Shown: positions 54,401 to 61,619 of the stretch, piece after piece | Numbering within the stretch: position 1 is the first letter of the stretch | Layout: each line of letters opens with the position of its first letter | Assembly: GCF_900142925.1 (NCBI RefSeq) | Contig: NZ_FRCN01000003.1 | Location: 461,300-525,299, forward strand | Direction: 5' to 3' | Source: Chitinophaga sp. CF418 | Lineage (GTDB): Bacteria; Bacteroidota; Bacteroidia; Chitinophagales; Chitinophagaceae | Length of the DNA stretch: 64,000 nucleotides | Translations under genes and position numbers: made by a program | The notes under the pieces: generated by a model | The model's input: only the letters and a program-made list of their open reading frames with translations | The model's database searches: none | Told to the model about the DNA's origin: nothing

Positions 54401-54782
54401 CTGGTTTGGGGACAACCATAATTATTTTGCCCTGAACTTTGTAAATGAAAGGCTGATTGTTAAAGAGGTCTTGTAGAGTTTTTTCAATAGTGGCTGATTT
54501 AAGGGTGATTGTTACTGGCTTTGATTTTTTTAGCAGCTCCGGTGCTAGGGTGAAACTATAACCGCTTTGCTCGGTAATATCCTGCATTACGTCGTAAAGG
54601 GCAGCATTTTTATAGGATAGGGTAATTTGTTGTGCATAGGTACTGGCTGTAACCTGCAAACTGATGGCAATTAAGGCTAAAATTAACTTCATGACCGCAA
54701 TGCATTTAAACATTCGTATACTTAAAGACTGGCTTTCTTTATAAAAAGAGCGCAGACTTCCCCCGTAATGAATTAAATTCAT
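51402..54782 (-). CDS. SusC/RagA-type TonB-dependent transporter with STN domain
   Basis: 1126 residues. A 30-residue leader extension of the MNLIHYGG..RSFYKE type common in this group precedes the signal sequence (ILALIAISLQVTASTYAQ). Then STN (about 52-125), a carboxypeptidase-regulatory-like domain (about 145-225; GTVRDESGNPLPGATVLIKGT), plug (about 230-375; YVIDGIPYSSQF, SITVLKDADATAIYGSRAANGAILITTKKG) and a barrel ending in QFTF. Codon and base use are more AT-rich than the SusC at 1536. STN and upstream FecR/sigma imply induction by the ligand. With the S9 peptidase and TPR protein downstream, peptide uptake is plausible. Confidence 0.95.
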   Translation of the reverse strand: MNLIHYGGSLRSFYKESQSLSIRMFKCIAVMKLILALIAISLQVTASTYAQQITLSYKNAALYDVMQDITEQSGYSFTLAPELLKKSKPVTITLKSATIEKTLQDLFNNQPFIYKVQGKIIMVVPKPAEKKAEPTSAAVTSLTRITGTVRDESGNPLPGATVLIKGTALGSATDKDGRFSINNAPEDGTLIIRMIGRESREISYRNGIVPEIKLQELEANLSEFQVIAYGQVEKKYSTSNIGTIKAKDIQNQPVTNVLLAMAGRVPGLFIKQQSGVSSGNVDITVQGRNSLINSNDPFYVIDGIPYSSQFTDVSLMGGAIVGPGGSALSFINPADIESITVLKDADATAIYGSRAANGAILITTKKGNEGRTQVDFNLQNGWGKITKRLDVLNTEEYLALRREAYGNARQNVPTPSSNPTTSNYDLSVWDPNKYTDWQDELVGGTAFLTNVQASVSGGNASTQFLASYGYIRETTVYPESPSNVKGNVHLNLNHTSKDNKFKYIFSGNFLQGRNKLYNEDLMRRAILLAPNAPDLYNPDGTINFAPAPKNPNLSTHRANPATTMRQPYKGITSNLLANNTLSYEILSGLQLKLSMGINRLSADETKQSPITILRPELPEKTRRAQYLTKSINSWIIEPQLTYAKMTNVGAFDVLIGGTIQQIKTDILQQTGSGFSSDAQLENIAAAPNLKVDLRVASLYKYNALFGRLNYRLRDKYILNLTARRDGSSRFGAENKLHNFYSVGGAWIFSAENFFKESISWLSFGKLKANYGTTGNDQITDYRYLSLLQNFPVDVPYLGSNGIYPTNIANPYIQWEETRKLNMGIELGFIKDKIFLYANYFRNRSSNQLLRYNLPYITGFDFIDRNFPATVQNTGVELQLDGTIFSSRKFTWSSSANLTIPRNKLVAFPGIENTTYADQFIVGRSTSILKVYKYEGVNQTTGLYEFVTAKGDKTSNPDPISDRTELIDLNPKFYGGFTNTFQYAGFILDILFQFAKQNGLAYRFGNVVGAVNTNQPSYVVNRWRKAGDVAEIQKASLSSDAFVALGAANNSDANITNASYVRLKNVALSYNLPAEWINRAHITRARLFVQGQNLLTITKYVGLDPETQTVDAMPPIRMINAGFQFTF

Positions 54783-54920
54783 AATTTTATGTTTAGTTGG
54801 TTCTTAATTATTTATACTACTAGCGTAGTGGAAGTACATGGAAACCGACTCTCCGGGTTCTGAGTGCAATTCAGTACCCGGTTCGTTTTTATGACTTTTT
54901 TTGGTCGATTTTGTTCCCGA

Positions 54921-56051
54921 CTATTTTTTGCTGATTTTTAGCTTCCTCTCATTTGTTAATGTAATTGAGATGCCGTTACTAAATTCAATGGCTCTAATGC
55001 ATTCTAACAAGCTAAGGTTCTTAGATAACAAAGCGGTAACCGGTACACTGGGCAGATGATCGTAATCTGCTTCTACATTATACCAGCGGCATACTTGCCT
55101 GATTGCATCGTTGGCGGGCGTTTCCATAAAGCGGAAATATCCCCTACGCCATGCGGTGGCATCTGATGCACGCACTTTACTAACCTGAAAACCTCCTGCT
55201 GATAAAAGCAAAGCCTGTTCGTCCGGCTTTAACAGTTGTTTCTGGAGGGATGAAGATGTGAGTTCTACACTACCTTCGGCTAGCGTAGTTTTTACTGTTT
55301 CACTCGGGTAAGCACTTACATTAAAATGTGTGCCTAACACTTTTAATTGCTGTCCCTTTGTGGTAACGAGGAATGGTTGGTTTTTGTTTTTAGCTACTTC
55401 AAAATAAACTTCTCCTGTAATAGAAACCGCTCTTGTTTGCCCAGCAAAACGGGAAGGGAATGTTATTGTACTTGCTGCGTTTAAATAAACGTGTGTACTA
55501 TCTGCCAACACCAGCTGGTACTGCCCACCACGCGGGGTAGCAACTGTCAGCATCCTGGTTGTTGTATCAGCTCTTCCATCGGGTTCTTTGATCGCGGAAG
55601 GGCGTATACTGTCTATTGAACTACCGTCGTTATATTTGATGGAGTCCTTTACTATGATAATCCCGCTTTGTGTTGAGCTTAAACTGATGTTTTGCCCATT
55701 TACCAGGGTAAGGATTGCTTTATTCCCTCCTGGTGGTATATCATTTACTGTTTCAGTGTTTGTTGAGTGGTTGGCATTATTTATATAATGATAATACCCT
55801 ATTGACAGACCGAAAACAACAGCAAGTGCGGCAGCATAACGTACAAAGGGACCATATGATGCTGTTTTGTGCTTTACGCCAAGTTTCGCCCACACACGCT
55901 GTTGAAGCATTTCCAGATCTTGGCGTATCGGAGTAATAGGTGCACTTTCAGCTACCTGATTGAAATAGCTGTTTACCACATGCATTTCATCAGGAGTGCA
56001 TTCTCCTTTTACATATCTGTCTATCAGATCATTTAGTTCTTCTTCCGTCAT
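54921..56051 (-). CDS. FecR-type anti-sigma factor
   Basis: 376 residues. N-terminal cytoplasmic part, membrane helix about 70-88 (YAAALAVVFGLSIGYYHYI), FecR domain about 165-265 (VATPRGGQYQLVLADSTHVYLNAAS, VLGTHFNVSAYPSETVKTTLAEGSV), C-terminal DUF4974 domain about 300-372 (AWRRGYFRFMETPANDAIRQVCRWYNVEADY). It sits between its sigma gene (140-base gap) and SusC (138-base gap), the standard order. The gaps are larger than in the first operon, so internal promoters are possible. Confidence 0.94.
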   Translation of the reverse strand: MTEEELNDLIDRYVKGECTPDEMHVVNSYFNQVAESAPITPIRQDLEMLQQRVWAKLGVKHKTASYGPFVRYAAALAVVFGLSIGYYHYINNANHSTNTETVNDIPPGGNKAILTLVNGQNISLSSTQSGIIIVKDSIKYNDGSSIDSIRPSAIKEPDGRADTTTRMLTVATPRGGQYQLVLADSTHVYLNAASTITFPSRFAGQTRAVSITGEVYFEVAKNKNQPFLVTTKGQQLKVLGTHFNVSAYPSETVKTTLAEGSVELTSSSLQKQLLKPDEQALLLSAGGFQVSKVRASDATAWRRGYFRFMETPANDAIRQVCRWYNVEADYDHLPSVPVTALLSKNLSLLECIRAIEFSNGISITLTNERKLKISKK

Positions 56052-56191
56052 TCTCGATTTAACAATATCGTTGACTTGATAATGGTATCAAAAGTGTAGT
56101 CGTATCAAAATAACAAATGTTATAGATGTGGGCAGAATTTTTAAACCCTGTGTTAACATTGAGTTAACAGCGCTTATGTATTATTTATTCG

Positions 56192-56791
56192 TTAAAATGT
56201 TCTGTTGAGCCACAAGATTGTCGCCATAAACTGCAGAAGGAGGAAGCAGGACAATTTGGAGCGCAGTTTTGTGATAGCGTTGTGTATCTGCAGGCGAACT
56301 GTGCCTTCTGATAGTCCTGAGCGTTTGGCTATCTCTTTATTATTGAGGTACTGTTTGCGACTCATTTCAAAAATGGCCCGCATTTTTGGAGGTAAGTTAT
56401 TGATTTCCTTTTCTATCTGCCGCCGCAGCTCGTTTTCGATTACGGTGTCGTCTGTTTCCCATTTGCCTTGCTCATAATAGCGTTTGAGCCCGGCCATGCA
56501 GTCTATCCTTGTTTTGCGCTGACGGGTATAGTCTATTAAAGCGTACCTGGCGCTTTGGTAGAGGTAGGACTGAAGGGAGTTGATGACGATGCTGCCCATT
56601 TTTTCATACAGGTTCATAAAAATCTCCTGTACAATATCTTCGGCCTGTTCACCGTCACGCAGCATTTTGTGGGTAAAGCTGTATATGATACCAAAATACC
56701 GGTTGTACACTTCTTCGAAGGCACGTGTGTCTTGCTGAAACAGTAACTCAGCAAGTTGAGCATCATTGTACAGTTGATATCTACCCTTCAT
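56192..56791 (-). CDS. ECF sigma-70 factor (FecI-like)
   Basis: 199 residues. Region 2 about 20-85 (EEVYNRYFGIIYSFTHKMLRDGEQAEDIVQEIFMNLYEK) and region 4 about 130-180 (LPPKMRAIFEMSRKQYLNNKEIAKRSGLSEGTVRLQIHNAITKL). First gene of the sigma-FecR-SusC-SusD-TPR-S9 operon. The C-terminal end (SCFLLLQFMATILWLNRTF) is again hydrophobic, like that of the first sigma factor in the window. Confidence 0.94.
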   Translation of the reverse strand: MKGRYQLYNDAQLAELLFQQDTRAFEEVYNRYFGIIYSFTHKMLRDGEQAEDIVQEIFMNLYEKMGSIVINSLQSYLYQSARYALIDYTRQRKTRIDCMAGLKRYYEQGKWETDDTVIENELRRQIEKEINNLPPKMRAIFEMSRKQYLNNKEIAKRSGLSEGTVRLQIHNAITKLRSKLSCFLLLQFMATILWLNRTF

Positions 56792-57120
56792 TTCAGTAGT
56801 AAGTGCGCGACCTTAATAAGCTAGTTTTTCCTATTTATAGTGACTAAGTTATATAACTATATTTCTAAAAGCAAATATCGGACTGTTTTTGCGTAATTGA
56901 TTACTTACAGGTGGCCTGGAGAGTTAATGAATGGTTAATAAGTAAGGACAGAGTAGATTGAAAAAGTACCTTTTATACTAAATGAATTAGTTCATCTTTG
57001 ACACGCATAAAGATGATGATGTCAATCCGGAGTTATTAAGGGATCAACTCTAGTTCGAGCAGTGTCTGTTCAATCGCGGGCTATATGTTGGTCCGTCAAC
57101 AAGTCACCACAGTATATATA
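56792..57120. other. Intergenic region without recognisable gene
   Basis: AT-rich DNA upstream of the sigma gene at 56791. No reading frame or strong repeat was found and no clear TAnnTTTG site near the sigma start. It should contain that operon's promoter. Confidence 0.35.
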
Positions 57121-57151
57121 TAAAAAGACGCCTTCAATATGAAGACGCCTT
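57121..57151 (-). terminator. Terminator of the TIGR03118-type gene
   Basis: Stem 57141-57151 with 57125-57135 (11 bp) around a 5-base loop, followed by a T-run on the minus strand. In minus-strand RNA the two imperfect positions are G-U pairs; in plus-strand RNA they are A-C mismatches, so it belongs to the minus-strand gene ending at 57246. At DNA level it looks like a direct repeat of AAGACGCCTT. Confidence 0.75.
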
Positions 57152-57245
57152 AATAAAAGCATTTCCTTCAGTTCTCTAAAATGATCTTGTCATCTTTCTC
57201 TGCCTACTTATATCAGAACCGGAAATGCCGCAATATGATATGACA

Positions 57246-58400
57246 CTAATACGCCTTCATCACATACCCGAACACCCCATGTGTCTCATCACTCGGCCCC
57301 GCCACAAAATACAACTGCGTCGCCGCCGTAGAAGGTATATTATTCTCAAGCGCCCATAACCCATCAATGACAATAGGATTATCTCCCTTCTTCAGTTGGC
57401 CCAGGAACTTGCCATCCTGATCATATACATTGATCTTTCCGTCTCCAAAATTCCCGATAATGATTGTATTATCTACTTCCCAGAACCCGGGAGCAGCAGC
57501 AACGATTCCCCATGGAGCATTCAGCGCGCCCTGTGATGCAAACCTTTTTACAAAGGAACCATCGGGGTTGAAAACACTCACATACCCATTCCCATCACCT
57601 TTCACATCATCCTCTTTAGCTGCATCCTGTTTTGCATATGTTACATACAAGTTAGCTCCTATGCTCCTGATGTTAAATGGAGCGTAGCCAGCCGGGATAG
57701 TTGGATCTACAAATGGTTTGGTAGTGATCATATGGAAATCCCTATCGAAGACGTCTATCGTTCCTGCATAAAAATTAGCGGCATACAGGAAATAATCTGC
57801 ACCATCTTTAGCTATGGCCAGTCCCTTGTAAATTGCATGAGCAGCCGATCTGTCGGCAACAATAGCGGCAACCGCACCGGAAGCCCAGGCGGCAATTGTA
57901 CCATCCTCTGTAGCAAAAATAAATTTAGCAGGTGCACCACCTACCATAAAACCAGTAGATTCATTATATACAATACCTGTAGGCCTCCCTCCGGTAGAAT
58001 GCCCCGGAGATGCAATGCTGACTGGGGATAGTATTGTGTTACCACCTTTATCATAGATAGTACTGAGACCGGTACCATTGGCCGTTATCCAGATAACTCC
58101 TGCCGGATTAACAGCTATGCCCCAGGGATTTATAAGCTTGGCATCTACCAGGGTAGAACTATAGGGGCCGCCGCCCACGTCTGTAACAAGATTCACCTGA
58201 TTGTAATTCTTGGTTACAGGAGGAGGGTTGTTGTTGTTATAACCATCATTACTACAACCCATATTTAACACTAACAGTATTATTAAACTGCCAAGGGGCC
58301 AGATGAGAGAATTTCGCGCTGACGTACGGATACCTCTGTCTTTGCGTGACCCTGTGTTTACAGAATTTATCGCCGGATATTTTTCAAACAACACTATCAT
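57246..58400 (-). CDS. TIGR03118-family beta-propeller lipoprotein
   Basis: 384 residues. A long N-terminal extension (about 30 residues) precedes a lipoprotein-like hydrophobic stretch ending at Cys49 (LVLNMGCSND). After a Pro/Asn-rich linker (NNNNPPPV) comes a beta-propeller with repeated blade text: LINPWGIAVNPAGVIWITANGTG, YKGLAIAKDGADYFLYAANFYAG, ALNAPWGIVAAAPGFWEV. This matches the TIGR03118 family of predicted secreted propeller proteins of unknown function. It is a single-gene unit with its own terminator. No catalytic residues can be pointed out. Confidence 0.85.
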   Translation of the reverse strand: MIVLFEKYPAINSVNTGSRKDRGIRTSARNSLIWPLGSLIILLVLNMGCSNDGYNNNNPPPVTKNYNQVNLVTDVGGGPYSSTLVDAKLINPWGIAVNPAGVIWITANGTGLSTIYDKGGNTILSPVSIASPGHSTGGRPTGIVYNESTGFMVGGAPAKFIFATEDGTIAAWASGAVAAIVADRSAAHAIYKGLAIAKDGADYFLYAANFYAGTIDVFDRDFHMITTKPFVDPTIPAGYAPFNIRSIGANLYVTYAKQDAAKEDDVKGDGNGYVSVFNPDGSFVKRFASQGALNAPWGIVAAAPGFWEVDNTIIIGNFGDGKINVYDQDGKFLGQLKKGDNPIVIDGLWALENNIPSTAATQLYFVAGPSDETHGVFGYVMKAY

Positions 58401-58819
58401 TTCTTTCTGATTTAACGGTGAATGAATATTGACATGCTACATGGCATGCACCCTACCATGACAAATTGAGCAAGAACCGTTTTTTTTACACTTCCCTGCA
58501 AACAGGAAAAACAGGACGCAAGACATCTAAAACGCTGTCTCTTAATTAATACGTGTGTTTTGTCGGAAAAGTTGCCTCACTATCCAGGATATATTTTCAG
58601 GCCTGGTTTTCATTCATCATACTATTTTGTCTCTATAATGAGAGCTGCATCATAATACATTACGAATCAACTATGTTTAAGATGGTTTTAAAACATGTTG
58701 GGCTAATAATACATAACAGACTGAGCGTAAAATATTTAGCCTGAGAGCAAAGATTTTTTTCAGCGTACCCAACCTTTTGCCATCCACCCACCGTTCATCA
58801 TTATATAAACAATTACTCT
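58401..58819. other. Intergenic region with a shared 53-base block
   Basis: 419 bases between divergent genes, AT-rich, no supported gene (a 63-codon frame at 58553-58744 has no features). It contains the second copy of the 53-base block and a T8 run near 58480. Confidence 0.4.
58505..58557. repeat. 53-base block shared with 45151-45203
   Basis: Second copy; 38 of 53 bases agree without gaps. It lies about 260 bases ahead of the start of the His/Pro-repeat lipoprotein gene. Function unknown. Confidence 0.5.
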
Positions 58820-59332
58820 ATGAAAAAACTTATCGGTGTCCTGGCCGTTACCGGGTTTATTATTTTTGCTCAAAGTTCCTGTACCAAGGAGTCGCTGCAG
58901 GAGAAAATGAAAGGGAATGGACTGGCATATGACCGGGACTCTATTCCTACAGACAGCATTCCACACGACACTATTCCTTATGATACCATACCTCATGATA
59001 CTATTCCTCATGATACTATTCCTCATGACACCATTCCGCATGACAGTATCCCGCATCCTCCACATGATACGTTCCCATACCCACCTCATGACACTGTCCC
59101 GCATATCCCTAACCCACCACATGATACATTCCCACATGTACCATACCCTCCGCATGATACATTCCCGTCCTATCCTCCTTATCCACCTTATCCGCCACAT
59201 GACACATTCCCGTCACACCCAACGTATCCTCCTCATGATACATTCCCATCATATCCACCGAATCCACCCCGGCCACCGTATGATACGTTCCCGCATCATG
59301 ATACAACCGGACTACGTAAAAGGTCCAGGTGA
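58820..59332 (+). CDS. Lipoprotein made of Asp-Thr-Ile-Pro-His and Pro-Pro-His-Asp-Thr-Phe-Pro repeats
   Basis: 170 residues. Lipoprotein signal with Cys21 (FAQSSCTKES). Residues 40-79 are eight pentapeptides of the DTIPH type; residues 80-160 are units of the PPHDTFP type with Tyr-Pro-Pro spacers. The whole mature protein is therefore Pro, His, Asp and Thr, with no globular domain. Such a chain is likely an extended rod, and the His-Asp pairs could bind metal ions (Zn, Ni, Cu); both are inference. The end (GLRKRSR) is basic. It lies just before a sigma gene and an anti-sigma-like gene on the same strand (197-base gap with an inverted repeat), which may control it. Confidence 0.85.
   Translation: MKKLIGVLAVTGFIIFAQSSCTKESLQEKMKGNGLAYDRDSIPTDSIPHDTIPYDTIPHDTIPHDTIPHDTIPHDSIPHPPHDTFPYPPHDTVPHIPNPPHDTFPHVPYPPHDTFPSYPPYPPYPPHDTFPSHPTYPPHDTFPSYPPNPPRPPYDTFPHHDTTGLRKRSR
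58937..59056 (+). repeat. 15-base tandem repeat coding eight pentapeptides
   Basis: Eight units of the type GATACTATTCCTCAT, two or three of them identical, inside the lipoprotein gene. Copy number may change by slippage in steps of 15 bases, which keeps the frame. Confidence 0.85.
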
Positions 59333-59413
59333 TGGCTGTAACTAATCAGGCTCAACATCGTTACAGTAGTTAAAGGCCACAAGTGCTACTGTAGCGGAGC
59401 AGGCTATATTCGC

Positions 59414-59457
59414 ACTTTTACCGGAGACGCTCATAAGGGGAGCTATCCGGTAAAAGT
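59414..59457. promoter_or_regulatory. 12-bp perfect inverted repeat upstream of the sigma gene
   Basis: ACTTTTACCGGA (59414-59425) and TCCGGTAAAAGT (59446-59457) are exact reverse complements 20 bases apart; GCTC/GAGC inside the loop can pair too. No T-run follows, so this may be an operator or a partial terminator between the lipoprotein gene and the sigma gene rather than a full stop. Confidence 0.5.
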
Positions 59458-59529
59458 CATTTATTATAAGGGTATTATACCGGCATAATATCAAAATAAC
59501 TTATTGTATACCTATCGGAACAATTTCAT

Positions 59530-60057
59530 TTGGAAGACATTCAGGAATTGATCAAACAGTGCGTAGCTAATGACCGCTTAGGTCAGGAGAAACTTTATAA
59601 AAAGTTTTACCCTGCTCTGTTTTTGTTATGCCGGAAATTCTTTCCGGAGCAGGCAGACGCACTGGAAGTGTTGAACGATGGTATGCTAAAGGTTTTTAAA
59701 AATATAGGACTATTTAAGGACGATAAGGGACAATTCTTCAACTGGGTATATACAATAGTGCGCAATACAGCGCTGGATAGGCTTAAGACCGTTAAATGGG
59801 CAGAACATGTCGGTGTAGAGGGTATTGATATTTCCTACAGTGATAATCCACTTTCTGCTATGGAGTCGGGAGATATTTATAAACTGCTGGATGTTTTGCC
59901 ACCGGCTACCAGGGCGATATGCATTTTATTCTACCTTGAAGGATTTTCTATTAATGAGATATGTGCAAGACTACAACTGAGTCAGGGAACCGTGAAATGG
60001 CATCTGAGTGAGACAAGAAACAAATTAAAGCCGGTATTATTAAAGTATTATTCTTAA
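59530..60057 (+). CDS. ECF sigma-70 factor with TTG start
   Basis: 175 residues. Region 2 about 20-80 (QEKLYKKFYPALFLLCRKFF, VLNDGMLKVFKNIG) and region 4 about 120-170 (LPPATRAICILFYLEGFSINEICARLQLSQGTVKWHLSETRNKL). The start is most likely TTG at 59530: the frame closes at 59497 and has no ATG or GTG before the conserved part. It ends one base before the next gene, so the two are translated together. This sigma belongs to a branch different from the FecI-like ones in the window, judging by the shorter region 2 and the unusual partner. Confidence 0.9.
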   Translation: MEDIQELIKQCVANDRLGQEKLYKKFYPALFLLCRKFFPEQADALEVLNDGMLKVFKNIGLFKDDKGQFFNWVYTIVRNTALDRLKTVKWAEHVGVEGIDISYSDNPLSAMESGDIYKLLDVLPPATRAICILFYLEGFSINEICARLQLSQGTVKWHLSETRNKLKPVLLKYYS

Positions 60058-60058
60058 A

Positions 60059-61594
60059 ATGGCTGAGCAAAATTCGGGTAATAAAAATTTCAACAAAGAG
60101 GAATTACCAATTCCTATACCGCCTGCCGATCAGGCATGGCAGTCCATGCGGCAAAAGCTGGACGCGGAATTGCCTGTAGAAGGGAATTTACCTGCCCGTG
60201 CGCCTGTACGTTATCTGTGGATAAAGGGCGTATTTGTGATAGCTGTTGTAGCTACAATCAGTAGCATCCTTTGGCAATACAGCCGTAAGGATAACGAGCC
60301 TTTATCATCTCCCGGAAATAATGTTCATGATACCAGCTTAGCATATATTCAATCTGTATCTCCGGCGTCTGACAGTCATACATTGACGATATCAAAACAG
60401 CAGGACACTGCGTTCCAGCACGCAACATCTTCAGCGGTATCAGATGTTGTTAGTAATGTTACATTATCTGCGTCTTCTCAACGGGATTCACAATCATCTC
60501 AAACACCAGGATCATTACAATCATCAACAACACTGCAGCACTCAACATCATCTGCTTCATTACAACCATCGTTAATTTCTGACAGGCAATACCCTGTTGT
60601 CGGAAAAACTACTACTAAAGCCGCTCCTGAACAATCGGCAACAGACAAGCAGCCCTTAGTACCACTTGCAACTGATGAACACTCACTTACCGAACAAAAA
60701 ACTATCGCTAAGCAACAGGTAACAGATAAACTGTTGTCAAAGCCATTGGCATCTCGCAAAAGACGTCCCGGAAAAGCTGCTCCCCTTTCTGAGCCGCCCG
60801 CTATACAGCAACAACAGTCACCAGCAAGTGCTTACACTAATAATGACAGACACCATGTGGGGAAAACAGAAAGCCATCCCCATCTGCAATTATCATTTAT
60901 ACAATCCCCCAATACAGCATATAATACCAGTTTACAACATAAAGCAGACCCGCTTGCACTACGTCAAGCCGGCAGTAAGCTTACTGAAAAACGCTGGGCT
61001 TTATATGTTCAGTTGAATGTAGCGCTGCCATTGTATGATAGCAGTTCTTATTTCATGGGACCTAATGGTAAAGATCAATTCTATCGCAACCTGATCCCTG
61101 CGGTAAGGGTTGAAAGGAAGTTATGGAAGGGCACATTGTCTTTGGATGTACAACCTTTAGTCAGCGCTACTCCTAAATCCAATAAACACAGGCTTGATGT
61201 TGACACTCAATTATCTCCCTATGATACAATCCGGACCTTATTAAAACAATTCGGCTGGGGAGTAGCGTTACAATACCAGATCCCTGTCCACCAAAAATGG
61301 CAACTGGGCGCAGGCATACAGGCATCTTTCCTGCAAAAGGCTGTGATCCGGCAGACTATCATGGATACTATGAGGATTGTACAGACCAGCGTTTCTCCCG
61401 CCTCTGCGGCAGATAAACGGGATCTTTCAAAGGTACGGATCAATGGTATGGTGGAACTGGATTATATGGCCGGTAAATGGCAGTTTGGACTACGTGCACT
61501 GGTACCGCTTACACGGATAAGTAAGACGAAGGATATTCCGGCCGGTCCGGTGAATGGGGAATTAGTGGTGAGGAGGAGGTTGTGGAAGTTATGA
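60059..61594 (+). CDS. Membrane protein with cytoplasmic head, Ser/Gln-rich linker and beta-rich C-terminal domain (probable anti-sigma partner)
   Basis: 511 residues. About 55 cytoplasmic residues (IPIPPADQAWQSMRQKLDAELP) precede one membrane helix (about 57-80; IKGVFVIAVVATISSILW). Residues about 85-290 are a low-complexity Ser/Thr/Gln/Ala linker; about 300-511 look like amphipathic strands (RWALYVQLNVALPLY, WGVALQYQIPVHQKWQLGAGIQASF, WQFGLRALVPLTRI), similar to an outer-membrane beta-barrel domain. The gene follows the sigma gene by one base, so it is its likely anti-sigma factor. The N-terminal head resembles the sigma-binding part of anti-sigma proteins only loosely. No FecR domain. The inner-membrane helix plus barrel-like end is unusual. 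Confidence 0.75.
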   Translation: MAEQNSGNKNFNKEELPIPIPPADQAWQSMRQKLDAELPVEGNLPARAPVRYLWIKGVFVIAVVATISSILWQYSRKDNEPLSSPGNNVHDTSLAYIQSVSPASDSHTLTISKQQDTAFQHATSSAVSDVVSNVTLSASSQRDSQSSQTPGSLQSSTTLQHSTSSASLQPSLISDRQYPVVGKTTTKAAPEQSATDKQPLVPLATDEHSLTEQKTIAKQQVTDKLLSKPLASRKRRPGKAAPLSEPPAIQQQQSPASAYTNNDRHHVGKTESHPHLQLSFIQSPNTAYNTSLQHKADPLALRQAGSKLTEKRWALYVQLNVALPLYDSSSYFMGPNGKDQFYRNLIPAVRVERKLWKGTLSLDVQPLVSATPKSNKHRLDVDTQLSPYDTIRTLLKQFGWGVALQYQIPVHQKWQLGAGIQASFLQKAVIRQTIMDTMRIVQTSVSPASAADKRDLSKVRINGMVELDYMAGKWQFGLRALVPLTRISKTKDIPAGPVNGELVVRRRLWKL

Positions 61595-61619
61595 TTAACA
61601 GACAATGATAACATGCTGA

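Noticed and set aside
58937..59300. Regular repeats that might be a CRISPR array
   Set aside because: They are 15-base coding repeats without spacers, in frame, inside a lipoprotein gene; no cas genes are present.
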